Made by a program: the position numbers and the translations under genes
The notes under the pieces: generated by a model
What the model saw: only the letters and a program-made list of their open reading frames with translations
Databases searched by the model: none
Told to the model about the DNA's origin: nothing
DNA from: Helicobacter cetorum
GTDB taxonomy: Bacteria; Campylobacterota; Campylobacteria; Campylobacterales; Helicobacteraceae
Direction of reading: 5' to 3'
Length of the DNA: 50,849 nucleotides
NCBI RefSeq assembly: GCF_900198405.1
Contig: NZ_FZMR01000016.1
Coordinates: 1-50,849 of the forward strand
Shown: one piece after another, positions 18,333 through 27,073 of the stretch
How the letters are laid out: every line of letters starts with the position of its first letter
How positions within the stretch are numbered: position 1 is the stretch's first letter

Positions 18333-19880
18333 ATGAAACAAAAGCTTAAAGCCCAAATAGAAGAGCAAATCACTTCTATTTCTTATGAAAAGGGGTTTCC
18401 CTCGCCCTTTTTGTTTAAAGATTTAGAAAAGGGTGCTTCTAAAATTGTAGAGGCTATGCAAACCAACACTGAAATTTTAGTGGTAGGCGATTATGATGTA
18501 GATGGTGTAGTTAGCACAGCTATTATGGCGAAATTTTTTGAGGCTTTAGGTTATAAACATGCTCGCTTTGCAATCCCTAATCGCTTTGTTGATGGCTATG
18601 GAATTTCTAAAAAGTTTTTAGAAAAACATCATGCCCCCTTGATTATCACGGTGGATAATGGCATTAGTGCCTTTGAAGCTGCAGATTTTTGTAAAGAAAA
18701 AAATTATACGCTCATCATTACAGACCATCATTGTTTGCATAATGATGAAGTGCCTAATGCCTATGCCGTAATTAACCCCCAACAACCTGATTGTGCTTTT
18801 GTGCAAAAAGAAGTGTGTGGGGCGCTAGTGGCATTTTATTTATGTTATGGCATTCATAAACTCTTAAAAAAAGAAAAAAGCCATTCTAGCGAGTTATTAT
18901 GCCTAGCTGGAGTGGCTACGATTGCTGATATGATGCCTTTGACCTTTTTTAATCGCTTTTTAGTGCAAAAAACCTTGTATTTTTTACAAAAAGAGCCAAT
19001 AGGGGCCATGGGGTTTTTGCGTGAAAGAGAAGTTTTTAGAAAGCGTTCTTTGAAAGCGAGTGATATTTCTTTTAATATCGCTCCTTTACTCAACTCTGCA
19101 GGGCGTATGCAAGACCCCAAAATAGCCTTAGATTTTTTAAATGCTAGGAGTGAAACTCAAAGACAAATTTTATACCACCAACTAAAAACATGCAATTTGG
19201 AGCGAAAAGCTACCCAACAGCAAGTTTTTGAAGAGGCTTTAGAGTGTGCTTTAAAAGGAAAAAAGGTTGTGATTGCTTTTAAGGAGAGTTGGCATGAGGG
19301 GGTTTTGGGTATTGTTGCATCACGCTTAGTAGAGGCTACTCAAAAACCAAGTTTGGTTTTAGGGCTTAAAAATGGGGTTTTTAAAGGGAGTGGGCGTAGT
19401 TTTCAAGGGATTAATTTAATTGATGCCTTAAATGGTGTGTCTCATCTTTTATTAGGATATGGGGGGCATAGAAAGGCTTGTGGACTTAGTTTAGAGCAAG
19501 AAAAAGTTATGCAAGTTTTTGAGGCTTTAGAGCTGTATGAATGGCAAATAGAGAGCGTTCATAGTGCTATAGAGCCTTTGGAATTAAAGCTGAGAGATGT
19601 GGATAAAGAGCTTTTAGAGATTATAGAATTGGGCGAACCTTATGGACAAGAAAACCCAGAACCTTTATTTGAAGCTCAAAATTTAGAAGTCATAGAAGAG
19701 AAGATTATTAAAGAAAGCCATCAAATTTTGCGTTTTAAAGACAATGAATGCGTGAAAGACGCCATTTATTTTTGTGCTGAACGATTTTTGAAAGTGGGTG
19801 AAAAAGTGGGTGTGCTTTTTAGCGTGGAGTTAGATGAGTATTCTAATGAGCCTAAGATGTTTGTTAAAAGTTTATTGTAG
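18333..19880 (+). CDS. recJ: Single-stranded-DNA-specific exonuclease RecJ
   Basis: 515 aa DHH-family 5'-3' exonuclease used in recombination and mismatch or base-excision repair. Visible motifs are VVGDYDVDGVVSTAIMAKFF (motif I), the DHH motif in LIITDHHCLHNDEVP, INPQQPDC, and the DHHA1 motif GYGGHRKACGLSLE. The C-terminal OB-like region is present. Slightly shorter than E. coli RecJ, as usual for epsilonproteobacteria. It starts 10 bases after pyrG, and its stop overlaps the next gene's GTG. Confidence 0.93.
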   Translation: MKQKLKAQIEEQITSISYEKGFPSPFLFKDLEKGASKIVEAMQTNTEILVVGDYDVDGVVSTAIMAKFFEALGYKHARFAIPNRFVDGYGISKKFLEKHHAPLIITVDNGISAFEAADFCKEKNYTLIITDHHCLHNDEVPNAYAVINPQQPDCAFVQKEVCGALVAFYLCYGIHKLLKKEKSHSSELLCLAGVATIADMMPLTFFNRFLVQKTLYFLQKEPIGAMGFLREREVFRKRSLKASDISFNIAPLLNSAGRMQDPKIALDFLNARSETQRQILYHQLKTCNLERKATQQQVFEEALECALKGKKVVIAFKESWHEGVLGIVASRLVEATQKPSLVLGLKNGVFKGSGRSFQGINLIDALNGVSHLLLGYGGHRKACGLSLEQEKVMQVFEALELYEWQIESVHSAIEPLELKLRDVDKELLEIIELGEPYGQENPEPLFEAQNLEVIEEKIIKESHQILRFKDNECVKDAIYFCAERFLKVGEKVGVLFSVELDEYSNEPKMFVKSLL

Positions 19881-20788
19881 TGCCTTTTATTGAAGAAGAA
19901 TTTGAAATTTTAAAGCCCACAAAAGCCTTATTTTTTGTGCGTGATATTTTAAAATGCTCACTCAAAGAAGCTCAACGCCATATTGACAAAGAACGCTTAA
20001 AACAAGCTCATAAAATAGTGCGTAAATCTCAAATCATTCAAGGTTTAGTAAGCTTGATTTATTTTAAGCCTAATCAAAACTCTCAAAAGCTTGTTTTTGA
20101 AACCAAAGACTTTGGCGTGTTTGACAAATTAGCTCAAGTTTATACCCACCCTAAGGGCTATTTTTACCATGAAAGCTTGCTAGATTGCATTCAGTCTCAT
20201 TTTGGTAAAAACGCCCACCCAGCCCACAGACTAGATTATGAAACCAGTGGGTTAGTCCTAGTGGGTAAAACTCTACAAAGCACCAAAGATTTAAAAACAC
20301 TCTTTATGCAAAAAAAAGTTAAGAAAAGTTATTTAGCCTTAGTGCATGGTAAAATCACTCAAAGCTTGTGTGTCAATAAGCCCATTTTAGTGCCACAAAA
20401 CATTCAAAAAGATTTGCGTATCCGCTCTTGTATTTCTCCTTTAGGCAAACTCTCAATGACGCTTATTGAGCCATTAACTTACAATTCTTTTTTGGATACT
20501 AGCTTAATTAGAGTTACCCCACTCACCGGGCGCACGCACCAAATCCGCTTGCATTTAAGTAGCGTGGGTCATAGAATTGTAGGCGAAGGGCTTTATGGGG
20601 TGAATGATGAAAATGCCAGAGAATATCTAAGATTAAAGCGTGAAAATAATGCCCCACTACTTATGCTCCATGCCACTAGCTTGGAATTTGAATTTAAAGG
20701 GGCGCGTTATAGGATAATTTCTCAAATGCCTGAGAGATTTTTATCATTTTTAGTCAAAAAAGAGATTTTAGGAAAAGATTGTTATTAA
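19880..20788 (+). CDS. RluA-family pseudouridine synthase
   Basis: 302 aa. The family signature with the catalytic Asp, PAHRLDYETSGLVLVGK, is near residue 115, and LTGRTHQIRLHLSSVGH is the second conserved block. It converts specific uridines in 23S rRNA or tRNA to pseudouridine. An N-terminal S4-like stretch (ILKCSLKEAQRHIDKERL) is present. Whether it is the RluC or RluD equivalent cannot be decided. GTG 19880 overlaps the last base of recJ, so it is translationally coupled. Confidence 0.9.
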   Translation: MPFIEEEFEILKPTKALFFVRDILKCSLKEAQRHIDKERLKQAHKIVRKSQIIQGLVSLIYFKPNQNSQKLVFETKDFGVFDKLAQVYTHPKGYFYHESLLDCIQSHFGKNAHPAHRLDYETSGLVLVGKTLQSTKDLKTLFMQKKVKKSYLALVHGKITQSLCVNKPILVPQNIQKDLRIRSCISPLGKLSMTLIEPLTYNSFLDTSLIRVTPLTGRTHQIRLHLSSVGHRIVGEGLYGVNDENAREYLRLKRENNAPLLMLHATSLEFEFKGARYRIISQMPERFLSFLVKKEILGKDCY

Positions 20789-20898
20789 AAATTGGCTAGA
20801 ATGGTATCTCAAAATAAGGCTTTCTTAATAGGATTTTAAGGAATTTTACGATAGAGTGCCTTTTTTTAAAAAAAACGAACAGCAAGTTTAAAGGATAA

Positions 20899-21278
20899 AT
20901 GATGGGGTTAGGACGCTAGTTATTTTAGGCATTTTTTGGAGCGTTGTGGGTGCAGAAGAGATTAGGGGGATTAGCTTGTTTTCTTCACGCCCTTTAGTGT
21001 CATCTGTGAGTGATGGTATTATTACTATTCCTATTCATAAGCGTGTGTTTGTTTCGGCGATGAAATCGCTTTTTGGGGAGAGCTTATTTGTTAAGGCTAA
21101 TCGCTTTGAGCTAGACAAGAATTTTTCCGCACCCTTAGAACACCACCATTCTTTTGAAAAAAAGTATGATAAAGTGGTCAATGGGTGTTTGAAATATATG
21201 CACATTCATTTGCCTCAAGGTGCAGCGAGCAATTTTGAGAGTGGGGTCTATAGCGCTACTTTAACTCTAGCTTTTTAG
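20899..21278 (+). pseudogene. Small secreted/periplasmic protein, start region frameshifted
   Basis: The reading frame from 20905 encodes a signal-peptide-like stretch (VRTLVILGIFWSVVGA) and then a mature part of about 110 residues (EEIRGISLFSSRPLVSS ... ESGVYSATLTLAF) ending at 21278. The only well-placed ATG (20899, or 20902), with AAAGGA upstream, is in another frame and stops at once. One extra G in the run at 20904-20907 would join them. As written, translation could start only at GTG 20946, losing the signal peptide. The family is a Helicobacter-specific hypothetical that I cannot name. It may be a real mutation, a sequencing error, or a switch. Confidence 0.55.
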
Positions 21279-21305
21279 AGAGTTTAAGCTCTCTTTAGGT
21301 TTTTG
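21277..21305 (+). terminator. Rho-independent terminator
   Basis: AGAGAG (21277-21282) and CTCTCT (21289-21294) form a stem overlapping the stop codon, followed by TTAGGTTTTT. It closes the pyrG-recJ-rluA-family operon before the fucosyltransferase. Confidence 0.7.
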
Positions 21306-21396
21306 AATCATAGGCTGTGATAATTGTTAATATTAGGTAGTTTTAATGTTTTTTGTGTCAAAATAATTCTAGATATTAGATTTTGAAGGATTGTTT

Positions 21397-22562
21397 TTGT
21401 TCCAACCACTACTGGATGCTTACATAGAAAGTTGTGAGATTGATGAAGTCTCTTATAAACCCCCTTTAAACATAGCTGTAGCGAATTGGTGGAGCGAAGA
21501 TTCCTTACAGGGTTTCAAGGAACATCTTTTATATTTTATCTTAAGTCAGTATTATGAGATTACTTTACATAAAGACTTTCATAGACCAACTGATATAGTT
21601 TTTGGTGTGCCTAATGGGGCTACAAGAAATATTCTATCTTATCATAATACTAAGCGTTTCTGGTATAGCGGTGAAAATGAAGTTGTTAATTTTAATTTAT
21701 TCGATTATGCTATAGGTTGTGATAATTTGGAATTTGGCAATCGTTATTTGCGTGTGCCAACATATTATTTGTCATTGCATTATATAAACCTTTTTACACT
21801 TTGTCGTGCCAATGATGACACACCCTACAAAACCTTTAATAGTCCTTATACAAAGAAAGATGGCACGCATTTTAGAGAGGAATTTCCTAACTTATATAAG
21901 ATTTTAAAGGGGCAAGCTGACCCCTTTAAAAGAGGTTTTGTAAGTTTTGTTTCTAGCAATAAAGAAGCACCTATAAGAAATGCTTTTTATGATGCTTTAA
22001 GTTGTGTAGATGCGATTGCTGGGGGGGGGTAAAGAACACCTTGGGTTATAGAGTAAGTAATAAATGGGAATTTTTAAGTCAATACAAATTTAATTTATGT
22101 TTTGAAAATTCTAAAGGTTATGGCTATGTAACAGAGAAAATCATAGACGCTTATTTTAGTCATACTATTCCTATCTATTGGGGGAGTCCTAGTGTGGCTA
22201 AAGATTTTAATCCTAAGAGTTTTGTGAATGTGCATGATTTTAAAGATTTTGATGAAGTTATTGATTATGTGAGATACTTAAATACGCATAAAAATGCGTA
22301 TTTAGACATGCTATATGAAAACCCTTTAAATTCTGTTAATGGTAAGCCTTGTTTTTATCAAGACTTGAGTTTTAAAAAGATTTTAGATTTTTTTAAGAAT
22401 ATTTTAGAGAATGATGAAATTTATCATGATAACCCTTTTATTTGGTATCGTGATTTGTATGAGCCGTTATTGTTTGCAGAAACTAAGTCTTATAAAATTT
22501 TTCGTAAAACTTACGAGAGAATGTTGCCATTAATACGCTTTTTTAAATCCTTTAAAAATTAA
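21397..22562 (+). CDS. futA: Alpha-1,3/4-fucosyltransferase, phase-variable (OFF here)
   Basis: GT10 fucosyltransferase that adds fucose to N-acetyllactosamine on the LPS O-antigen, giving Lewis-type host mimicry. Strong matches to H. pylori FutA/FutB include FQPLLDAYIES at the start, IAVANWW, NTKRFWYSGENE and, after the tract, YGYVTEKIIDAYF and PIYWGSPSVAKDFNPKSF. TTG 21397 has AAGGA six bases upstream and fits the known N-terminus. A run of nine G (22021-22029) puts the frame into TAA at 22030-22032; ten G would join the two halves. Unlike H. pylori, there are no C-terminal DDLRVNY-type heptad repeats: NPFIWYRDLYEPL passes almost directly to the basic amphipathic tail. futA versus futB identity is not decidable. 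Confidence 0.9.
22021..22029. repeat. G9 tract, phase-variation switch of the fucosyltransferase
   Basis: Nine G directly before the out-of-frame stop, at the same place (the GGG before VKNTLGY) as the C/G tract of H. pylori fut genes. Present length is OFF; ten is ON. Confidence 0.85.
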
Positions 22563-22662
22563 GAGATTTGATTGAAAGATTATGGTATTCCTTACTTGTT
22601 TACACTTAATTAAAACGCCCCAAAAGTTTTGAAAGACAAATCTACTACTCTAAAGGAAACCC

Positions 22663-22681
22663 CTAAGCTTTAAGAGCTTAG
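22663..22681 (-). terminator. Hairpin after aapA
   Basis: CTAAGCT/AGCTTAG (7 bp, 5-nt loop) lies about 16 bases beyond the aapA stop on the minus strand and is followed by GGGGTTTCCTTT. It is the likely 3' end of the toxin mRNA. Confidence 0.5.
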
Positions 22682-22696
22682 AGGAACTTTGGCTCA

Positions 22697-22789
22697 TTAC
22701 TTTTCTATAGAAAAGACTACTTTAAATCCCTTAAAAGAGAATTTAATGTATAATACTAGCCAAGAGTTTTTATCATGTTTGATTTCCAT
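22697..22789 (-). CDS. aapA: AapA-type small toxin of a type I toxin-antitoxin system
   Basis: A 30-codon ORF encodes a peptide starting MEIKHDKNSW, with LYIKFSFKGFKVV in the second half and a final Lys. It aligns without gaps to H. pylori AapA1 as I remember it (same length; shared pattern M..KH.KNSW..LY.K.SF.G.KVV). AapA peptides insert in the inner membrane, and their translation is blocked by the antisense RNA IsoA. The ribosome site AAGAG and start codon lie inside a stem, AAGAGTTT/AAACTCTT with inner TCATG/CATGA (22804-22766), as in known AapA mRNAs. The leader begins with a stable hairpin, and an antisense promoter lies within the ORF. It occupies the futA-tgt intergenic region. Confidence 0.85.
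   Translation of the reverse strand: MEIKHDKNSWLVLYIKFSFKGFKVVFSIEK
22749..22754 (+). promoter_or_regulatory. IsoA antisense promoter -10 box
   Basis: A perfect TATAAT on the plus strand lies inside the aapA ORF, over the Val-Leu-Tyr codons. It would start an antisense transcript near 22761. Confidence 0.65.
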
Positions 22790-22840
22790 GACAAACTCTT
22801 AAAGAAAGTATATTTGCCCCATAATGCAACTATGGGGCGT
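22761..22840 (+). ncRNA. isoA: IsoA-type antisense RNA (antitoxin)
   Basis: A transcript of about 80 nt from the internal TATAAT would be fully complementary to the aapA start codon, ribosome site and leader. It contains two hairpins: AAGAGTTT/AAACTCTT (22766-22804) and GCCCCATA/TATGGGGC (22816-22838). The second, followed by a T-containing stretch, is the probable end. Size, position and folding match IsoA RNAs, which silence aapA by base pairing and RNase III cleavage. Exact ends are inferred. A short ORF exists on this strand but has no good ribosome site. Confidence 0.65.
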
Positions 22841-22852
22841 AAATGTATTTTA
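22816..22852 (-). promoter_or_regulatory. aapA promoter and 5'-end hairpin
   Basis: TAAAAT (22852-22847, minus strand) is a candidate -10 box giving a start near 22840. The transcript would begin almost directly with the hairpin GCCCCATA/TATGGGGC (22838-22816), an 8-bp perfect stem that could protect the 5' end. Promoter assignment is tentative; the hairpin is certain. Confidence 0.5.
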
Positions 22853-22858
22853 CAATAG

Positions 22859-23443
22859 CTACTCTTAAACTGACTAAGAAATCCTTAACAAACTTGAAAA
22901 CTTATAAAAAATTAAAAGACTTTAAAAGTTTTTGTATTTAATCTAAAAATTACTCTACAGCGATAAACTCTTTTTTTTGATTTTTTGCGAAGTTTTTTAG
23001 TTGATTTTTATTTAAATTAGCTCATTTTGTTGTGTGATTAAATAATCTATTAGCGCTTTATAAGAATAGAGCTATCTTAAAATCTTATTCAAGCTACAAC
23101 TCTATATTTTAAAACCAATCTACTAAGAAATATCTTGAATTATATCTATCTTAAAAATCATTGCAAGAGTATCAATCCATTTTTAAAAAGAAGAGTTTGC
23201 TAAAGAAAAGACTAAGAAATAAGAAGATAATCTAAACACCAAAGGCACTTAATACTTTAGTGTAACTATTATACTTAAAGACATTTTATTTAAAATTATT
23301 TTATGCTTATAAGAGTTGAATATTAACTTAATTAAATAGGTTAGGTTTTTTTACCCCTTTTCGTAGTAGTAGGATTGAATGAAACCCTTAATAAGAGCTT
23401 GCTTGTTAAAGATATTAGGAATTTTAGGGATACTGAGAATAGA
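22859..23443. other. Gene-free spacer between aapA and tgt
   Basis: Very AT-rich with stops in all frames. The only structure I recognise is the dispersed repeat at 23143-23250. No tRNA, ORF or clear promoter seen in the rest. Confidence 0.5.
23143..23250 (+). repeat. Dispersed repeat, copy A
   Basis: About 108 bp nearly identical, in the same orientation, to 46728-46851. The two copies differ by a few substitutions and an extra stretch of about 18 bp in copy B. Shared core includes GCAAGAGTATCAATCCAT and AGAGTTTGCTAAAGAAAAG. It ends in the block AAACACCAAAGGCACTT, the decayed form of a hairpin that is perfect in copy B. Non-coding. Confidence 0.85.
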
Positions 23444-24559
23444 TTAGAAATTTTGCCTTGAATAATTTTCTAAAAACTCTTTTTTAAAACTCAAAAACCG
23501 CTTTTCTAAAATCGCCTTTCTAGCCTCTCTGGTAAGCTCTAAATAAAAATGTAAATTATGCAGGCTTGCTAGACGAGCATAAGTAAGCTCTTTGGCCTTA
23601 AATAAATGGTGTAAATAAGCCTTAGAATAACGCTTACAAGTGTAACATGTGCAATTTTCTTCAATGGGGGTATTGTCTGTTTTATATTGAGCATTTTTGA
23701 TAGAAATTTTGCCAAAGTGTGTAAAGAGTGTGGCATTTCTTGCATTTCTTGTAGGCATCACACAATCAAACATATCCACCCCTAAATTGATAGCATCTAA
23801 AATATTTTCAGGTGTGCCTACGCCCATTAAGTAGCGTGGTTTGTCTTTAGGTAGTAGGGGAGCGGTATGAGCGATAGTCTCAACCATTTCGTTAGTGCTT
23901 TCACCAACAGCTAAGCCACCTATAGCATAGCCATCAAAATTTTTATGGGTTAATTCCACACTTAGACTTCGCATTTTTAGATTGGTTCCTCCTTGGATAA
24001 TGGCAAAAAGATTATTATTAGGGCGGTTTTTTTCTTTGTGGTATTCTAGGCTAGTATTTGCCCATTTAGCACTTCTAATAATAGATTCTTCAATGCGTTT
24101 TAGGGGTGCTGGCAAGCCCACTAAATCATCTAAAACCATCATAATATCGCTATTTAAGGCGTATTGAATATCTAGGACTTTCGTGGGTGTGAAGTGGTGT
24201 TTGCTCCCATCAATATGTGATTTAAAAATGATTCCATCTTCTTGTAATTTGACATTAGAATTTAAGCTAAAGGCTTGAAACCCTCCACTATCAGTTAAAA
24301 AACTTCCTTGAAATTGCGTAAAGTTGTGTAAGCCCCCTAAAGTTTCAAGCACTCTTTCACCTGGGCGTAGATACATATGATATGTGTTAGCTAAAATAAG
24401 CTTAGCGTTTAAATATTCTTGCATATCATTTGCATCTAAAGATTTGATACAACCTTGTGTGCCTACAGGCATAAAAACAGGGGTTTCTACAATAGAGTGA
24501 GCTAAATTTAAAACGCCAGCTCGTGCGTTGTTATCCATAGCTTGGAGTTGAAAATCCAT
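23444..24559 (-). CDS. tgt: Queuine tRNA-ribosyltransferase
   Basis: 371 aa, normal length. It exchanges guanine-34 for preQ1 in GUN-anticodon tRNAs. [10 protein letters not shown] (catalytic Asp region), [11 protein letters not shown], the second Asp in [16 protein letters not shown], and the zinc site CTCYTCKRY ... H are all present. ATG 24559. It is transcribed divergently from the RCK-like gene with 56 bases between the starts. The stop precedes a long gene-free spacer. Confidence 0.96.
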   Translation of the reverse strand: MDFQLQAMDNNARAGVLNLAHSIVETPVFMPVGTQGCIKSLDANDMQEYLNAKLILANTYHMYLRPGERVLETLGGLHNFTQFQGSFLTDSGGFQAFSLNSNVKLQEDGIIFKSHIDGSKHHFTPTKVLDIQYALNSDIMMVLDDLVGLPAPLKRIEESIIRSAKWANTSLEYHKEKNRPNNNLFAIIQGGTNLKMRSLSVELTHKNFDGYAIGGLAVGESTNEMVETIAHTAPLLPKDKPRYLMGVGTPENILDAINLGVDMFDCVMPTRNARNATLFTHFGKISIKNAQYKTDNTPIEENCTCYTCKRYSKAYLHHLFKAKELTYARLASLHNLHFYLELTREARKAILEKRFLSFKKEFLENYSRQNF

Positions 24560-24581
24560 CTTTTAAGCCTTAAATCTTAGA

Positions 24582-24587
24582 TATAAT
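24582..24587 (+). promoter_or_regulatory. Candidate -10 box (TATAAT) upstream of the RCK-like gene
   Basis: TATAAT about 28 bases before the TTG start at 24616, in the short divergent gap with tgt. It would drive the following operon of tightly packed genes. Confidence 0.5.
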
Positions 24588-24615
24588 GGCGTAATCATTT
24601 TTAGGAAGTTTAGAA

Positions 24616-26037
24616 TTGAAAAAAATCGCCCTTATTTTAGATGGCATTGTAGCAAAAAATTTTTTAGACTTGGTTTTAGCACGCTATTTTAGTAATAATT
24701 TGTATATTGTGATTGTTAAAGATAAAAATTTAATTCCTAAAGATTATCCTAGCACTTTTTCCTTTCATTGCTTTGATGCGACTTCAAGTTTTAGGCTTTT
24801 GCAAGTGGTTGATAGTGAAGTGAGCGATTTATTTATTGTGATGCCAGATTTGGAGGAACAACGCATTATTTGCGAGATTGCAAAGACGCATTTTAAACGC
24901 ATGCGTGTGGTGTTAAGCTTAAAAGAAAATGCGCATGACTTGTTTTTAAACCATGATAAAATCATTACGATTGATGAAACAGAAGTTTTAGCGAGTAAGT
25001 TTGCCTCTCGCTTGCCTAATATCCCTAGCACGCCCAAAGAATTTGGCTTAGAACAAGGCGAAATTATGGAAATTGGCGTGCCTTTTGGGAGCATTTTTGC
25101 TTACAGACATATTGGCTCTATTAGACAGCAAGATTTTCGTATCGTAGGGCTTTATCGTAACAATGAATTTTTACTCTCTTCAGTGTCTATGGTAATACAG
25201 CCACGAGATGTTTTGTTGGTGGTGGGTAACCCTGAAGTTTTAAATGGGGTGTATTTTCAAGTCCAAAGCAATGTAGGGCAATTCCCAGCTCCTTTTGGTA
25301 AAAGCATTTATTTGTATATTGATATGCGTTTACAATCGCCAAGGGCGATGATGCGTGATGTGTATCAAGCGCTTTTTTTACACAAGCATTTAAAAAGCCA
25401 TAAGTTGTATATCCAAGTTTTACACCCCACTAGTCCTAAGATTTATCATAAAATTTCTGCGTTAGAAAAAGAGGGCGTGGAGGTAAATTTGGATTTTTAT
25501 GGGCAGAATTTTGTGCAAAAACTTGCCGAAGATAATAAGAAAAAAATTGGTTTAGTCGTGGTAGGCAAAGAGCTTTTTAGCCCTAGCAAGCACAGAAAAG
25601 CCTTGCAAAAAAGCCTTGCTCCAGTGTTTAAAACGAATAAATTGGGGCTTTCTAAAGTCTCTAGGAGCGTGGTGGTTTTAAATGAAAGCTTGCATATTAA
25701 TGAGGATATGTCATCAGTGATTTTTGATGTGTCTTCGCAACTAGATTTAAGGCTTTTATTGTATGACTTTGACCCTAACAAACGCTATAGAAGTGAAATT
25801 GTGGATAGTTATGAAAATCTTTCGCACACCTATAATAGAAAGATTGATATTTTACAAACAGATACGAGAAACCCTATTTTATATCTTAATTCTTTAAAGC
25901 ATCCGGTGGTGCATTTTCTACCTTTTGAAGAATGTATCACTAAAACACGCTTTTTGTGGTTTCTATCCACTAAAGTGGAGCGTTTGGCATTTTTAAATGA
26001 TCATAACCCTCAAATTTTTATCCCCATTGTAGAGTGA
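24616..26037 (+). CDS. TrkA-N/RCK-C domain protein (COG3400-like)
   Basis: 473 aa. The N-terminus ([20 protein letters not shown]) is a Rossmann-like TrkA_N fold with a divergent nucleotide loop. Residues about 140-220 form an RCK_C domain ([20 protein letters not shown], ending in [14 protein letters not shown]). The C-terminal half ([20 protein letters not shown] and onward) lacks a recognised domain but looks globular and cytosolic. RCK domains gate K+ channels or transporters by binding nucleotides or ligands. No channel gene is adjacent, so the target is unknown. TTG 24616 with AGGAAG upstream. aroB starts four bases after the stop. Confidence 0.75.
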   Translation: MKKIALILDGIVAKNFLDLVLARYFSNNLYIVIVKDKNLIPKDYPSTFSFHCFDATSSFRLLQVVDSEVSDLFIVMPDLEEQRIICEIAKTHFKRMRVVLSLKENAHDLFLNHDKIITIDETEVLASKFASRLPNIPSTPKEFGLEQGEIMEIGVPFGSIFAYRHIGSIRQQDFRIVGLYRNNEFLLSSVSMVIQPRDVLLVVGNPEVLNGVYFQVQSNVGQFPAPFGKSIYLYIDMRLQSPRAMMRDVYQALFLHKHLKSHKLYIQVLHPTSPKIYHKISALEKEGVEVNLDFYGQNFVQKLAEDNKKKIGLVVVGKELFSPSKHRKALQKSLAPVFKTNKLGLSKVSRSVVVLNESLHINEDMSSVIFDVSSQLDLRLLLYDFDPNKRYRSEIVDSYENLSHTYNRKIDILQTDTRNPILYLNSLKHPVVHFLPFEECITKTRFLWFLSTKVERLAFLNDHNPQIFIPIVE

Positions 26038-26041
26038 ATGC

Positions 26042-27073
26042 ATGCGAGAAATTTTAATTGATTTAAAAGAAAATAGCTATAAAGTCTTTTTGGGAGTGTT
26101 ACCTACTATTGAGATGAAACAAAAAGTGCTTGTAGTGAGCGATAGCATTGTTGCAGGATTACATTTACCCTATTTATTAGATCGTTTGAAAGCCTTAGAA
26201 GTGCGAGTATGCGTTTTAGAATCTGGAGAAAAGCATAAAAATTTCACTTCATTAGAGCGGATTTTAAAAAATGCCTTTGAAATGCAACTCAACCGCCATT
26301 CTTTAATGATAGCTTTAGGTGGGGGTGTTATTAGCGATATGGTGGGCTTTGCTAGTAGCATTTATTTTAGGGGGATTGATTTTATCAGCGTGCCTACCAC
26401 TCTACTTTCTCAAGTGGATGCGAGTGTGGGGGGGAAAACCGGCATTAATACGCCTTATGGTAAGAATTTAATTGGTTCGTTCCACCAACCTAAAGCGGTT
26501 TATATTGATTCGCATTTTTTAAACACCCTTGAAAAAAGGGAATTTCAATCTGGTATAGCTGAAATCATTAAAATGGCGGTGTGTTTTGATAAAAATTTAG
26601 TTTGTTTTTTAGAAAAAAATAGTATAAACTCTCATATTATGGAAGTTATTTTTCAAAGCATAAAGATTAAGGCTCAAGTGGTTATGCAAGATGAAAAAGA
26701 GCAAAATATTAGAGCAGGGCTTAATTATGGGCATACTTTTGGGCATGCGATAGAAAAAGAAAGTAATTATGAGAAGTTTTTACATGGTGAGGCTGTAGCG
26801 ATTGGCATGTGCATGGCGAATGATTTAGCCCTTTATTTAGACATGCTTACTTTTAAAGAGCATGAACGCCTAGAAAATTTATTAAAAAAATTTCATTTAG
26901 ATTTGGATTATAAGATTGTTGATGTAGAAAAATTTTATCAACGCTTTTTTATGGATAAGAAAAGCGAAAACGATACGCTTAAATTTGTTCTACCTAAGGA
27001 CATTGGGGCGTTTGAGATTGTCTCTAATATTCCCAAAGAAACGATTATAAAGGTCTTAGATAAATGGCATTAA
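26042..27073 (+). CDS. aroB: 3-dehydroquinate synthase
   Basis: 343 aa, NAD-dependent, second step of the shikimate pathway. Motifs are ESGEKHKN, the glycine-rich NAD site [45 protein letters not shown] and the metal-binding [11 protein letters not shown] ... HGEAVAIG. Length is normal. ATG 26042. Its stop overlaps the next gene by 10 bases. A G7 run (26428-26434) falls in the invariant SVGGKTG codons and keeps frame. Confidence 0.97.
   Translation: MREILIDLKENSYKVFLGVLPTIEMKQKVLVVSDSIVAGLHLPYLLDRLKALEVRVCVLESGEKHKNFTSLERILKNAFEMQLNRHSLMIALGGGVISDMVGFASSIYFRGIDFISVPTTLLSQVDASVGGKTGINTPYGKNLIGSFHQPKAVYIDSHFLNTLEKREFQSGIAEIIKMAVCFDKNLVCFLEKNSINSHIMEVIFQSIKIKAQVVMQDEKEQNIRAGLNYGHTFGHAIEKESNYEKFLHGEAVAIGMCMANDLALYLDMLTFKEHERLENLLKKFHLDLDYKIVDVEKFYQRFFMDKKSENDTLKFVLPKDIGAFEIVSNIPKETIIKVLDKWH

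Noticed and set aside
22775..22858. 27-codon plus-strand ORF (starts MFDFHDKLLKK) as a peptide gene
   Set aside because: It lies entirely on the predicted IsoA antisense strand without a good ribosome site; the minus-strand ORF has clear AapA similarity.
26428..26434. G7 run in aroB as a phase switch
   Set aside because: It falls in the invariant SVGGKTG codons, is in frame and is too short to be hypermutable.
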